From: Liquidambar formosana
Lineage: Eukaryota; Streptophyta; Magnoliopsida; Saxifragales; Altingiaceae
Assembly: GCA_039720395.1 (NCBI GenBank)
Contig: CM077833.1
Span: 2,750,797-2,814,796 of the forward strand
Length of the DNA stretch: 64,000 nucleotides
Direction: 5' to 3'
The translations under genes were made by a program, and so were the position numbers. The notes under the pieces are model-generated. The model ran no database searches and was not told the origin of the DNA. It saw only the letters and a program-made list of their open reading frames with translations. Below, one piece after another: positions 19,239 through 30,816 of this stretch (the first letter of the stretch is position 1; every line of letters begins with the position of its first letter).

Positions 19239-21763
19239 TGTGAACACCAAAAAGTGGGCCCACAAGGATTTAAAAGAAAATAGGTTTGATTTTGAAAAAG
19301 AAAAGGAGTCGCCACCTTATTTTTTAAAGGAAACAAAGAAAACCCTAAAACAGTTTGTTTTAAGAAAACAATTTGAATGACTCTATATTTAAAAAGGAAA
19401 GGCAAAAACAGTCTTTTGGAAACCAAAGAAATCAGGATTCGGAGGCTAAGTTATGACATGGGAAGGTTCTAGGCAAAGCCTATAGGCACCCATATCACCC
19501 TTTTAGTCTCTTAGTTTATTTGGGCTAAATTAAGGTCTTACCATACAAAAATCAGCAAGTATATCATCACAAGAATTGCATGCATATCATATATTCCATC
19601 CATAATAAACAAACAAAAACAAAGAAAACAAAACAAAACTAGGATACTTAGATCCTAGGGCAAACTTGAACCTCAAAGTGCCTACGTACCATGTTGCGAA
19701 ATACATGGATCAAAGTCCACGTAGTTCGAAGAGAATTAAGGTTAAATCGTAATATAAACCTATAGTAAAAACCCTAGGTTTCCTTATTTGAAAGATAGAA
19801 AATCTGGTATTTAAACCAAGTTTGAAATAGAAATAACTTCCACAAGATGGAAACTTTGAGAAAAAGGCAACTTTATTTTAACAAGAAAACCTCTAGTAAT
19901 TCACCATGGATTCATATTAAGAAGTAACCCTAAAAAGGGAGAAGGGAAAAGTTAAGGAAGAAAGAAGTGAATTGCGGCACTTCCACACCCTACTTACCTT
20001 AGGCAATTACTCCAAGCAAATAGCAAGCTTAAGCAATAATAGCCCTATTTGCAATAAGGCAATTATCGCACCTGTTTGCACCCTTACACGTGCTCAAAAC
20101 CATGCAAAAAGAAGAAAATAGCAATCTGGACAGAATAGTATTAAGGCCTAAATTCAAACACTAATCATGCCAAGAACATACATAGTGAATAAACATAAGT
20201 CCTAATACAACCCTACATGCAATAACCTAACTAACATGCATAAAAACCTAGAAATCCACTAACATGAATGCAATAATTATCATGATTATTCCATATGCAA
20301 GACATACATAACAACCATGAAAAGAAACAACTTGAAAATCCTAACCTAGCATGCTATATGCAACTTATATGAAATAAGGACAATGGAAACCCTAGGATCA
20401 CAACTATGCATTAAAACCCATGAACTAACTCTAAAACATGCAAAACTCATCATGGATATCATTATTATCACATATATTAACTAATAGAAACATCAATCCA
20501 TGGTAGAAATCATAACAGTTGCATGCAATAAAGCTAACCTAAAAGAGAACCCTAATTTCAGCCTTAAGAGTCTAGAACATACCTTGGGAAAGCCTCCTTT
20601 GCTGCTGTAGGGACTCTCTCTTGCTCTTGTGGATGACTTGAATCAAGCTTTTTCAAGACTACAGCAGGAACTCCAACTCTCCTTTAGAACTCTCTCTCTA
20701 ATTCTCTCTTAAGAACTTAGGTTTAATACATAAAATGGCCTCCAATTGCCTCCCTTTGTGCTGAAGTATAGGGGGTATTTATAGAGTTTAATTAGGATAA
20801 ATCAATGGTTAGGATTAAAACCCTAAAAATTAATCCAAGGGTTATTAGAGACTCCCTTGGTGCTTAAGAAACTTAAAAGTTACCAAAAATTAAAAGGAAA
20901 GTCGTCCAAAAGAGTCCTATTACGTCAAAATTGGAAAAAAAATCCCATTTTAGCACAAAAATAGGGAAGTGGTCTCGGGTGACCACTAGCCCTTGGGTGG
21001 CTAGCGACCAGGGGCTGGGCGGCAAGCCACCCGGGCTTGGGTGGTCACCCGAGCCCGCTTCAGGTTTTTGCCCTTTTTTTACATCTTTTGCTTCTAGGAG
21101 TGTTTTAGGGGTCAAATCAACTCCGATTTTGATGAAACGAAAGCCAAAACAACCGTGTTTTGATGAGGAATACATTTTTGAACATTTTAGGGTGAAAACC
21201 ACTAACCATGGGGGCATGGTTAGGTTTGACAAAGGTGGTTAACTGCTATGCTCTACCTTTGCAAAGCATAGGTATGCATATAGGATTGAACCAAATGTTT
21301 TCTAAACCAAAATTAAACTTTATAAAACACTTTTAGGGATAAAATGATGACTAATTAAAGTCAAATTGAAAAGATTTGGTTAGTAATTGTGAGTCAATTT
21401 AAGCTAACCCAAAGAAAGGTCAATTAACCAACTTGAACTACATCGAGCCATTTTAATCCTGAGCCATTGATTCATCAAATTGAACCTAGAAATACCTCAT
21501 ATGCATCCATATGAACTCCAATTAACAATTTGGAGATCATTTCAAGGTCAAATGAAAAGTTTGGGACTTAAAAGACGATTATGCCCCTCAAGTCACAAAA
21601 GCTCTTATTATCCCTCAAGATCAACTCCAAATTGAACCAAAATTCATATCCATTGTCCTTGTGACTCTAGAAAACTAATGCAACTAACTAGACTCAAAAA
21701 CAAAACAAAAACCTACATGAAATGGTGAGCCCTAGTAAGGTGGTTCAAAAATGGGGTGTGACA
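19239..21763 (-). mobile_element. Solo LTR, Tat/Ogre-like family
   Basis: The plus strand reads tgtgaacacc at the left and ggggtgtgaca at the right, the reverse of the LTR at 660 and of 43740-46713. Flanks gaaag (19234-19238) and aaaag (21764-21768) agree at four of five bases. Coiled-coil coding sense continues on both sides. A minus-strand TATAAATA lies at 20776-20783. No internal retroelement sequence is present, so the rest was probably lost by LTR-LTR recombination. Confidence 0.85.
20974..21053 (-). repeat. 80-bp GC-rich inverted-repeat module in U3
   Basis: Ends CTCGGGTGACC and GGTCACCCGAG are exact 11-base inverted repeats. The module is 80 bp and lies about 190 bp upstream of the minus-strand TATA box. 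Confidence 0.7.
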
Positions 21764-22591
21764 AAAAGGGTGAGGGCTAAGGCTGATGCTGCAGATGCAT
21801 AGGTTAAGGCAGAGGCTGGGGCTATGACCCAAAAACGTGCTCAAACTACCATGCCGGGCATCGCCAGTCTTGGACTATCCTCAGACAATCCTGATCTCCA
21901 AGGTTTGTGTTGTTCTTATTTAGGTTTATCTTCTGTACGCGCATATCTATATGTTTTAACACTTGCTATCTTTTTTTGTAGCCCTGACGTCTCATCCTCC
22001 TGGCCCTTCTTCTCAAGCCACAACGCGAAGCTTAAATTTTAGTGGCTCTTCTCCCCCCTCTTACTCCAGATCTACCTTGGACGGGGCAACCACTTGGCCC
22101 CTAGGAGTGCATTAGGAGCTAATCTGGGTTGGTGTTCACGGTTTCAGGGTGTTGTCCTCGTTAACCCCGATTTTGGAAAAGGTTTTTGAGAAGCATGGCG
22201 ACATTACCCATGACTGCCATTTTTCTACTCATTTTAGGGTGATCTTGCTCGAGTCACTTGCTAGGGTAGTCCAACTTCTTATGCAGGAGTCTCCTCGATC
22301 TCTTGACTTCTCGAGGGTGAAGTTCATTTCTGATGTCGTAAAAGACCTCGAGCAAGCTAAGATTGATGTGAGTTGGCTCCAAGCAGATGTGGACAAAGTA
22401 GTTTCCTTTGTTAATTTTGTCGGGGCCAATGACACCGTGGAGGGCCTTTCTCGCGACCTAAAAGATGCAGAGCTTCTTGTGCCTCGTTGAAGACTAGGAT
22501 GGCGAAGGCATAGAGGGAGTTGGAGAAAGCCCGTAGGGAACTACCTTCGGATTTCGACCCCAAGGCTACCTTTTCTCCTAATCTTGTATAG

Positions 22592-23098
22592 TATAGGTCT
22601 TCTGTTCTTTTTTAGTTTGTAATCGAGGCTGGTCTTCTCTTTTGTAACTATTTACAATCTTATGAAATGAAATACACATGTTTTTTATTTTATTTTATAT
22701 ATCTCTGTACTCTTAATTATTTTCTGTAATCTGTACCCTAAAGACAATCTTTTGTATAAGAACTTGTAGTACTTGCTTACATTGCCCCCCCCCCTTTTTT
22801 ACAAAGGATTAGACTTATGCTTGAAAAAAATGTATGGATGATGGGAATAAACCCTTCTGAGGGTGACTTCTTATAAAAAGCACTTGTAGGTTTTAATACT
22901 CTGCCCATTGCTTTTGTAAGAGTCATTTCGCGGTTATCCCGTGGCTTTGAAAAAAAATAAAATTTTATGTCTTTTTTTTTATTTTTTTATTTTTTTATTT
23001 TTATCTTTGCTTCAAGATCATATCTTTTTTCTATGCCATCTTCCCATCAAGATTATTTATGTTTCCTGCCCCGAGGGCAATTTTATGGAAAGTAATCT
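22592..23098 (+). other. 3' flank of the antisense extra gene
   Basis: A likely 3' untranslated region with cttatgaaatgaaatac near 22660 as a plausible poly(A) signal zone. T-rich and A-rich stretches follow, with a run of C near 22786. No coding sense seen. Confidence 0.45.
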
Positions 23099-25668
23099 TG
23101 TCACGACCCAAAATAATTAAGCCGTGATCAATAATAATAAAAGAGGCTTTTCTTTAATAAATCATTTGGTAAAATGTGGATGGTAAAATGTGGATGACAC
23201 GTATTAAAATCTCAACCATTTTAAAATCTTTTTCCCTTTTCGGACATGACCCATCCATAAATAGGACATACCATCATAAAACCTGTTATAAAAAATCTAT
23301 TCACAAAAACTTCCTGTCATCCATGAAAGTGGTATCATCCCATGCATTGCATTCCACGTATACAGCATTAAATAATTACAATTACAACCCTGATTAAATT
23401 ACATTAGCCATCGGCCCCAATAAAAATTAATGAAATACATATTCTCCTCATTAAAATACATCATTAATAACATAAGCAAACTCCAATTAGGCTTGCTTCC
23501 GTCTATGATAGCATAAACCAATCCCTAGATTATCTGAAGAACATTTAAAATAATAGGCGTGAGTCCGACGACTCAATAGATACAATTTAACATAGTAAAC
23601 TAAAGCAATGATATAAATAAAACCAATTATATCATTTAAAAAAAAAATACTAAGTAAGTATATTTCAAATCCAGAATAAGTTATAACCCATAACTTAAAA
23701 CAAATAATGCATAATGCCCAATGCATGTGACTCATGTCTAATTTACATTAATTCCATTAATTACCGACCACTCCCGTAGGAGTCTTCGCGTGGAAACTGA
23801 GGATTTAAACCCAACCTCTAAGAGGATAACACAAGGGTTCCTACCTGGAACCGAAAAGTACCCCAGGACCAAAGGAATGGAAAACACCACAAAGTCCCAT
23901 TGACTGCAAGTAGTCCAATTCCAATGACCCCTTTTTTATGCAATACTTTACCCAGTATTCATTAGGTCCATTTAATGCATAATTATGCCCAACATGTAGT
24001 GCGATAAACCATAAAATGATTTCTAACCAAAATCATCTCCAAAATATGCTATATAACCCATAATCAAATAACCTCATAATTATACCAAAATTATGATAAA
24101 CAACATAAATTCCCATTATGATTATAGCATTAAAATCATAATCAAAAAGCATCAATTAAACATGGAAATTAACTATAAAATCCATACATCTATATTCCAT
24201 AGAATGTATAAAATAAACCGAAAATTCGTAAAGAACATGATTCCCAAATTAGATTATCAATTATCCATAATTTCATCCCAAGATTTATTCCATAAATCAT
24301 TTACATACATATTCTAGGCCCAAGAATACCAAATATTCTGATAATATATACCGTATTATCATGTCAATAATTTAAACCTATGTAAATTGCACCTACCTTA
24401 ACCAAATGTGTGGACAATGCATCCTTGTGTGTCATGGGTATGAAATCCCAGCCCTAGTATGCACATGCAAGCTCCAAAACTAAGCCCTAGCTCCCAAATG
24501 CCTTGGTTGATGAAGATAATAGAGGTTCCAACTCCAAATCACCATCAAAACTCCTCTAAAATGCAAAAGAATTGGTGAGGATGAACATCCATGCCCAATC
24601 CCACGAAATCCAAGCTCAACCCACCAAGAGCAAGCTCTAAGAATACATGTATAAGCCCAAACAAGAAACCCAAACTCCAAATGCCATGAATGATGCTCCC
24701 CCATGCCATCCAAGAGTGAACCTTAGCTGGAAATGGAGAGAAAGTACCCAAAAATGCATAAAACCCATGTAAATTGAGGAAAGAAACACTTTCCCTCTCA
24801 TCCAAACACCCATCCTCTCTCCCCCACGTTCTCTCTCTCTCTCTCTAGCTCTCTCCCAAGCCAAAAACCAGAAAAACAAACCCACAAGATCGGGTTTGAG
24901 GGTATATATAAAGGGGTGGGGGCATATGCGTCATTTCACCACTTAAAAACATGGATTTTGGCCAAACCCGAGTTATATAGTCGACTACATGCAATGTATA
25001 GTCGACTAAACATTCCAGAAGGCTAAAATGACCCATGTAGTCGACTATATGAAAGATGTAGTTGACTACATCATGACTTGTAGTCGACTACATGTCACTT
25101 GTAGTCAACTAAATCCACCTATGCACATATCATGCCTTATTTTCATTTAAAACATTTAAGTAAATCAAAATATTTACTTTAAGTTATTTAATGAAAATAA
25201 GCAAACGACCCCCCATTTGAATCCAAATAAAATATCAAAAAAATCAAATACCCAATATATTAAAATCTCATTTTCTAGTTTTAGTACAAAATCCGTCTCC
25301 CGACAGATTTTCCTAAAACAAACATGTGTGGAACCCAATCCAAACATGCTAATAAATTCCCATAAAATACCAATGTCTTATAATCTTATAAACTTCCATT
25401 ACCGCTAAAAATTATCTTTCAAAACAAAGTTTTACGAAAATTCATTTTTCCCCAGCACTTAGCCAAAATTCAGCAGCTTAAACCTTTAAGTTGCAAATAA
25501 GGCTAAATGCACCCGAATGGTACTCGATGCACAAAAACAAGCATCAAACACACACATCATCATCACATACATTATCCAATAATGAAGTCATCTAACAAAT
25601 CATGGGATTAACTATGTTAACCATAGATTAAACCCTTAATACCCTATTTAAAAATTACGGGTATTATA
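23099..25668 (-). mobile_element. Solo LTR, chromovirus-like Ty3/gypsy
   Basis: The plus strand starts TGTCACGACCC and ends gggtattata, with exact five-base flanking repeats aatct (23094-23098 and 25669-25673). Read on the minus strand it ends GGGTCGTGACA, a terminus often seen before a Met-tRNA primer site in Del/Tekay elements, and starts TATAATACCCG, with the expected TG changed to TA. A minus-strand TATA box lies at 24903-24910 with an AG-rich leader after it. The lineage is inferred from the termini only. Confidence 0.8.
24978..25111 (-). repeat. Six palindromes TAGTCGACTA in solo LTR U3
   Basis: Perfect copies lie at 24978, 24999, 25038 and 25081, and one-base variants at 25059 and 25102. 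On the minus strand they stand about 70-200 bp upstream of the TATA box at 24903-24910. Confidence 0.8.
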
Positions 25669-26880
25669 AATCTTTCCTCGCGACCTCGCATTTCTTTTAT
25701 GAAATTGCACTATTAGCATGTCTATCTTTTTTGCTATGCTATGAGTATGAAGCATATTCTATATTACTAACTGAAAATCATCAGGATCATAATATTTAAA
25801 TTCTGTTAAAAGTACAACTTTGCAGTTTTCCCATTAATATTGTCTATTATAGGTAAAACTATTTGATCCACATCACGTTGATTGGTGGAGATAAGATATC
25901 TGAATCTACCTTAGTAATTCTATAGTATCCTGTTTTGTGGGCTTCCTTAATCATATAAGGCCCTTCCCATCTTAGTGCAAATTTGTTAGGAGCCGAGATT
26001 GCTTTTTTTACATGCGAGGCTGCTCTCAGGACAAGATCACCTTATTCGAACGTTCCTGCCTTTACAGTTGGTCATAGGCCTTGGACATTCTTTATTGATA
26101 GACGAGGTTCTAGTTTTTCGCCCAATCTCTCCTCTTATCCAAAACCTTGAGGTCAGCATTTCGTACCTTGGGGTCAACTTCGCTTCTTAGTGCTAATCTC
26201 GTGAATGGTATAGGTATCTCTATTGGTAATACTGCCTCAGCTCCGTAGACCAAGGAGAACAGAGAGGCTTGGGTTGCCCCTCTTCTCGAGGTTCAGTAGG
26301 CCCACAAGGCTAGAGGTAGCATCTCGTGCCATGCCCCTGGATACTCGTGCAACATCCTACTGAGTATTTTCAGTAGGGTCTTGTTGGTAGCTTTGGCCTG
26401 CCCATTCCCCTTTGGATAGTACGTGGTTGACTTGTGATGAGTGATCTCATATCGAGCGAGGAGACTTCGAACATGTTTGTTTATAAATGGTGTTCCATTG
26501 TCAGAGAAGATTTTTTTCGAGATTCCGAATCGGCAAACAATATTCTCAATGACAAAATTCATCATTACTGCCCCAGTTGCCTTTTTGAGAGGTATTACTT
26601 CTACACACTTGGTGTAATACTTTGTAGCTGCGAGGATATAGATATTTCCTCCTCTCGATGCTGAAATGGGTCTGATGAGGTCCATGGCCCATGTATGGAA
26701 GGGCCACGAGGTGGAGAGGCTGTGGAGTTCGACTGTGGGAGCATGGATAAGTTTGCCATATTCTTGGCAAGCGAGGCATCTCTTGGTGAAGGCTAAACAT
26801 TTGGCCTCCATGGCGGGCCAGTAGTATCCTATGTCGAGGATCTGTTAAAATAGCCTTACGCCTCCTTGGTGCTCTAGGGG
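25669..26880 (-). pseudogene. Ty3/gypsy integrase pseudogene (Tat-type)
   Basis: A clean frame of 172 codons (26293-26811) shows the zinc-finger end CLACQEYG, then WPFHTWAMDLI with the first catalytic Asp, SDNGTPF with the second, and GNGQAKATNKTLL. In that last motif the usual catalytic Glu (GQAEATNK) is Lys. Downstream (26292 to about 25850) the C-terminal region continues with frameshifts and stops: YGAEAVLPIEIPIP, a KAYDQL-like piece, and a GPY/F-like stretch. Upstream of about 26880 homology stops, so gag, protease and reverse transcriptase are gone. The antisense extra gene and 3' LTR lie beyond its 3' end. Confidence 0.8.
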
Positions 26881-27350
26881 ACTTCCTCTTATCACGACTA
26901 ATTGCACGACTAAGCCGAAAAGAGATATCCGATTGGAGAGTAAATGGGTTTGTCATGCGAACAACAACGATGGAGTCACAAACGAAATGGGTCTAAGAAC
27001 AAAAATGACAACAACTCGTTCTAATACCCTATTAAGTTTCCAATCTAATAGCATAAAAAGGTATATAAATCCATAACAAACTCAATATTTAGATGATATG
27101 GGATATAGGACTTCCCAACAACATTTTACATGAAACATGTTGATTAGATTAAGTTCTTCCACAAATTTTGCAACATTTGGCTATTCCTCTATAGAAATTG
27201 TTCTTTTCTGTCATTATATTCATTACTTTATCTATCAAGGTCACATAATCTAGAAGCTTCCCTTCATCTGGTGTAGATTGGGGCTTTTTTATGGTTTCTG
27301 TGGACGAGAAATTTATCTGGAAAATGTGTTGATGTTAAATCTTTAAATAA
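26881..27350. other. Unassigned stretch
   Basis: AT-rich sequence. On the minus strand, tgttgttgggaagtcctata near 27125 resembles an LTR start, but no partner end was found. Confidence 0.35.
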
Positions 27351-28170
27351 AATCACAAAGACCCTAAAAAATGGCGGAGTGCCTTGGGTGACCACCAAAC
27401 CTTAGGTGGCTAGCCTCTTGGGGCTGGGCAACTAGCTTCCGAGGCTTGGGCGGTCACCTGAGGGCTTTGTCAGCAAATGCCATTTTTGCACTCCTTCGCC
27501 TTCCAAAATTGTTTCGGGGGTCAAATGGAGTTTGATTTTGACGAAACGAAAGCCAAAACGATTGTGTTTTGAAAAGGAACACAGTTTTAAACATTTTAGG
27601 ATAAAAATCCTTAACCATGGGTACATAGTTAGGTTTTACAAAGATGGCTAACTGCTATGCACCACCATCACAAAGTTTAGGTATGCACACAGGGTTACAC
27701 CGAATGCTTTCTAATTCGAAATTCAACCTTCTAAAACATATTTTGGAATGAAATTAAGACTAATTAAAGTCTAATGAGGGATAATTAAGTGAAAATTATG
27801 AGCCAATTTGAGCGAACCAAGATAGGGTCTTTTAGCCAACTTGAACCATTATGAGCCAAATTAATCCTAAACCATCAATTCATTAAATTGAACCTATAAA
27901 TACCTCCTATGTATCAATATGAACTTCAATTGACAACTTAGAGATCATTTTAAGGTCAAACAGAAAAGATACGACTTAAAAAACAATAATGCCTTTAAAG
28001 TCACAAAATCTCTAATTGACTATCGAGATCAATTCCAAATTGAACCAAAATTCATACACATCATCCTTAGGACCCTCAAAACTCACTGCAAAAGACTAGA
28101 CTTGAAAATGAAACAAAAAGCTACATGAAATGACGATCTCGAACTAGGGTGACAAAAATGGGGTGTGACA
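27351..28170 (-). mobile_element. Truncated LTR, Tat/Ogre-like family
   Basis: The right end is ggggtgtgaca (28170), as in the solo LTR at 19239-21763, and the U3 text runs parallel to it. The 80-bp GC module is present at 27383-27462. Homology stops near 27350, before the TATA box, so only the outer U3 part remains. It abuts the WAT1-like array directly. Confidence 0.75.
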
Positions 28171-28189
28171 GTTGTAGACAGGGAAAGTT

Positions 28190-28263
28190 CAATGCACGTG
28201 CACATGCACATCAAAGTGCACGTTCAATGCACGAATGCAATGCCTAATGCACGTATGTGCATG
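28190..28263 (-). promoter_or_regulatory. Orphan G-box cluster at the array edge
   Basis: It contains the same tgcacgtgcac-rich segment as each unit's promoter, but the gene it should drive is replaced by the truncated LTR. This is the remnant of a seventh unit. Confidence 0.6.
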
Positions 28264-28660
28264 CCTCGTATTTGAGATTTTAAGCCTCCTACTTGCAATT
28301 TTGGGATCAAATTGACATCGGTATATCCTAAAAAATATTAGGTGTAGTAAGTAAAATATAAATGGTGTTAAATGTAATGGAAATATTGTTGAAATTATTC
28401 ATACGACAATACATCCCAACATTATAGTACAACACCAAAGGTATTTACTATAGACACAAGCTAATGCTACATAGAGTCAATCAACTAACAAACATTTTGC
28501 ATGAAGAAGAAGAAATCATAATATTCAACTATATACATAACCTGACGAAGAAAAATCGATGCTGGTATTGTATGATAGTCCAGAGTGGATAATAAAACAG
28601 CAACAAGAATAATAAAGCATGGGGATCATGTTCAATATTGGGACATAGTAGATTTGGCCA

Positions 28661-30650
28661 TCACTCATTAATATTAATTAGCAATCCTTCTGCTTCCACC
28701 TGTGAAGAAATGTGGGAGACTACTTCATTTGGTGGTATTGCTTGGCCACCTTTGCCCTTGATTAAAACAATCAATCCAACTATTATAAGAGTTGTCCCTA
28801 TCACGCTGAAACGTTAATGGTTACACAAATATTTGATAAATAAGGATTTATAAATAATAAATAAAAAATAAAAAAAAAATTAATCTTATACCTACATAAA
28901 TGCAAATTTTCTATGAGGAAAATGGAACCTACAGTCATTACAAGTACTAATAATAAGAGGTTGAAGGTTGTTACCAAAATAGGGCCCCTACTCCTCATCA
29001 AGGTAGTCTGAATGTACATTGCTAGACTAGAAACCATGAGACCCTGAACTTATTAGTTATAATCAGACCGTAAAGTAGTATTGTATTCTCTCAAAAGCAT
29101 TGTCATGCAAACAAATATAAAAGAACATTAGGGTGAATATTAGAACTTCTTTTTAAAATGCATGATTGGGCCCATCCTCCTCATCAAGGTATAACAGTCA
29201 TGCAAATTTAATTTGAATATTTTTGTAACCATTGACATTTCAGTGTGATCGAAAGGGATTATTAGTACTTGTAATAACAGTAGGATCCATTACCCTCAAG
29301 GAAAATCTGCATTTGTGGCGGTATCATCTTTTTTGTTAACACTATAGGGGACTTGGGGGGGTGGAAAAACAATTTACAGGAAAAAAATGTTTTCAGCTCA
29401 AAGTTGAGAGCATCAAAATGTCATTTTCATTTAATATTAAGGGTGTTACTAGACGATCGCATACAATTTTCTTTTCAACAACGCCAAAGGTGATAACTGC
29501 TGGCGAATGTCTTGTATTTCAATTTTGTCTGTGTTAATGACTACCTACAAGGGCTTAAGGTTTTCACATTTCAAAGGCAGTTCTAACTACAAGCAAATTG
29601 TATTTTTATATATTTTTTATCTTTTGCTTTTATGTGTTGATGCTGAGCCTTTATAATCTACTCTTAAGATTCGAGGTCAATTTCCATTAAAATTTAAAAG
29701 CAATGGAGTTTTACAAAGTCATTTCACTATATACCAGCATAGTTCCATCCAAAACAAGGGAAAATATCAAAGAAAAAAAAAAGAACTAGCACAATTTTCT
29801 AAAAGAATGCTCTAACAAATGACAATATAGGTAAAGTTTAAACACAGAACGAAGAATCAAAGAGCAAGGAGAAATTACTCACATCAAGGTTCTTATTATT
29901 TAATGAATAAGAAAGTTAAATTTTCAAGCATAATTTCTAGATACAAACACAAAATATCACACAAGAGCTCTAAAATCAAGTTTTAATGAACAATACACAT
30001 ATAATATTTGCATGGGATTTGCAACAATCAACATAGAGGCGGTGACCTAGTGGTGCCAAACAATCTTCGAACAACGGAAACACAAAATGAAAATAAAAGA
30101 AAAATGAGACCAAAAAAAAAAAAAAAAGTCTGTGATTGCAAAATACAAATACATAAATGAAATCAAAATGATTTTGAATAAGCTAGCTAGCATGTTCACT
30201 AATAATCTGATTTTTACTTATGATTGACCCCAACGACGGACGCACAAAAATCAACAAAAAATGAGAATAGAAGAATACTAATAAATCTAAACAATTAATC
30301 TCAACAATAAAAGAAAAGGGAGACCCAAAAAAAAGGCAATCATAATACAAAAATTGAAAATAGAGTATAAATGAATATAAACTGGTAATATATATATATA
30401 GATAGCATAAAAACTTATAAGCAATTGATATTGATCGATAAGGTACACCAAATTCAAGAGCTAGGTACATCTAAGAGAAAGCCTAGGAAAGTTAATGAAG
30501 GGACAAACGTACCAGCATAAGCAATACATCCCAAGAGAAAAACTAAGGCCAAAAATGGATCCATTTTGGTCTGTCTAAGCACACAGCAGCAAAGAACAAC
30601 TCCGTAGAGAAAGAGAGAGTTAGAGCTCTTTTCATACAGGCATATATATA
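28661..30650 (-). pseudogene. WAT1-like transporter unit A, 5' and middle exons missing
   Basis: TATA box 30642-30650. First exon 30513-30564 encodes MDPFLALVFLLGCIAYA and ends with a GT donor. Penultimate exon 28892-29043 is open and reads GLMVSSLAMYIQT, RGPILVTTF and GSIFLIENLHL, a match to a transmembrane pair of WAT1/nodulin-MtN21 (EamA) transporters. Last exon 28661-28805 encodes VIGTTLIIVGLIVLIKGKGG and ends GLLININE. Exons for the other membrane segments are absent. The first exon ends in phase 1 and the penultimate starts in phase 0, so direct splicing breaks the frame. The promoter cluster 30745-30816 has CACGTG at 30748 and 30754. An inverted copy of part of the penultimate exon lies at 29223-29320. 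Confidence 0.7.
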
Positions 30651-30744
30651 GGTAGTTTTTTCTTTTATATTTATGATAAGCAAAAATACTATAAGGGAAA
30701 AGAAATCAAAACGTACAGGAGTAGATGTAGACTGGGAATGTTCG

Positions 30745-30816
30745 ATGCACGTGCACGTGCACATCAAAGTGCATGTGCAATGCACGTATGCAACGCCTAA
30801 TGCACGTACGTGCATG
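30745..30816 (-). promoter_or_regulatory. G-box cluster of unit A promoter
   Basis: About 72 bp dominated by TGCACGTGCAC-like alternating purine/pyrimidine repeats, roughly 100-170 bp upstream of the TATA box. CACGTG is the plant G-box core, a site class for bZIP and bHLH factors. Confidence 0.55.

Larger units (their letters stand above)
8923..22591 (+). pseudogene. Antisense extra gene of a Tat-type element: plant-mobile-domain-like plus coiled coil, broken
   Basis: The start ATG 8923 lies in ttaccATGGCT. Reading passes in-frame stops at 8992, 9205, 9493, 9544, 9831, 10167 and 10194 and at least one frameshift (near 9567). The segment LSRWSAKTYTFVAAWGEFSP (about 9357-9420), then LEDV, resembles the plant mobile domain (PMD). 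Introns: 10712-10826 and 21903-21981, both GT-AG. The middle is a long Ala/Lys/Glu coiled coil (18740-19238, resuming after 21768). The C part (21982-22591) ends DFDPKATFSPNLV. Athila (11367-18700) splits exon 2 at GCT GAT without loss, and a solo LTR (19239-21763) splits the coiled coil. Position downstream of a minus-strand integrase marks it as the antisense extra ORF known from Tat-lineage elements. PMD assignment is by memory of the family. Confidence 0.6.

Noticed and set aside
18676..19263. Minus-strand 195-codon open frame rich in Leu, Cys and Ser
   Set aside because: It is the complement of the Ala/Lys/Glu coiled-coil region and has no domain of its own.
24480..25036. Overlapping minus-strand frames of 63-86 codons
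   Set aside because: They fall in the leader and U3 of a solo LTR. Composition and (AG)n content explain the open frames.
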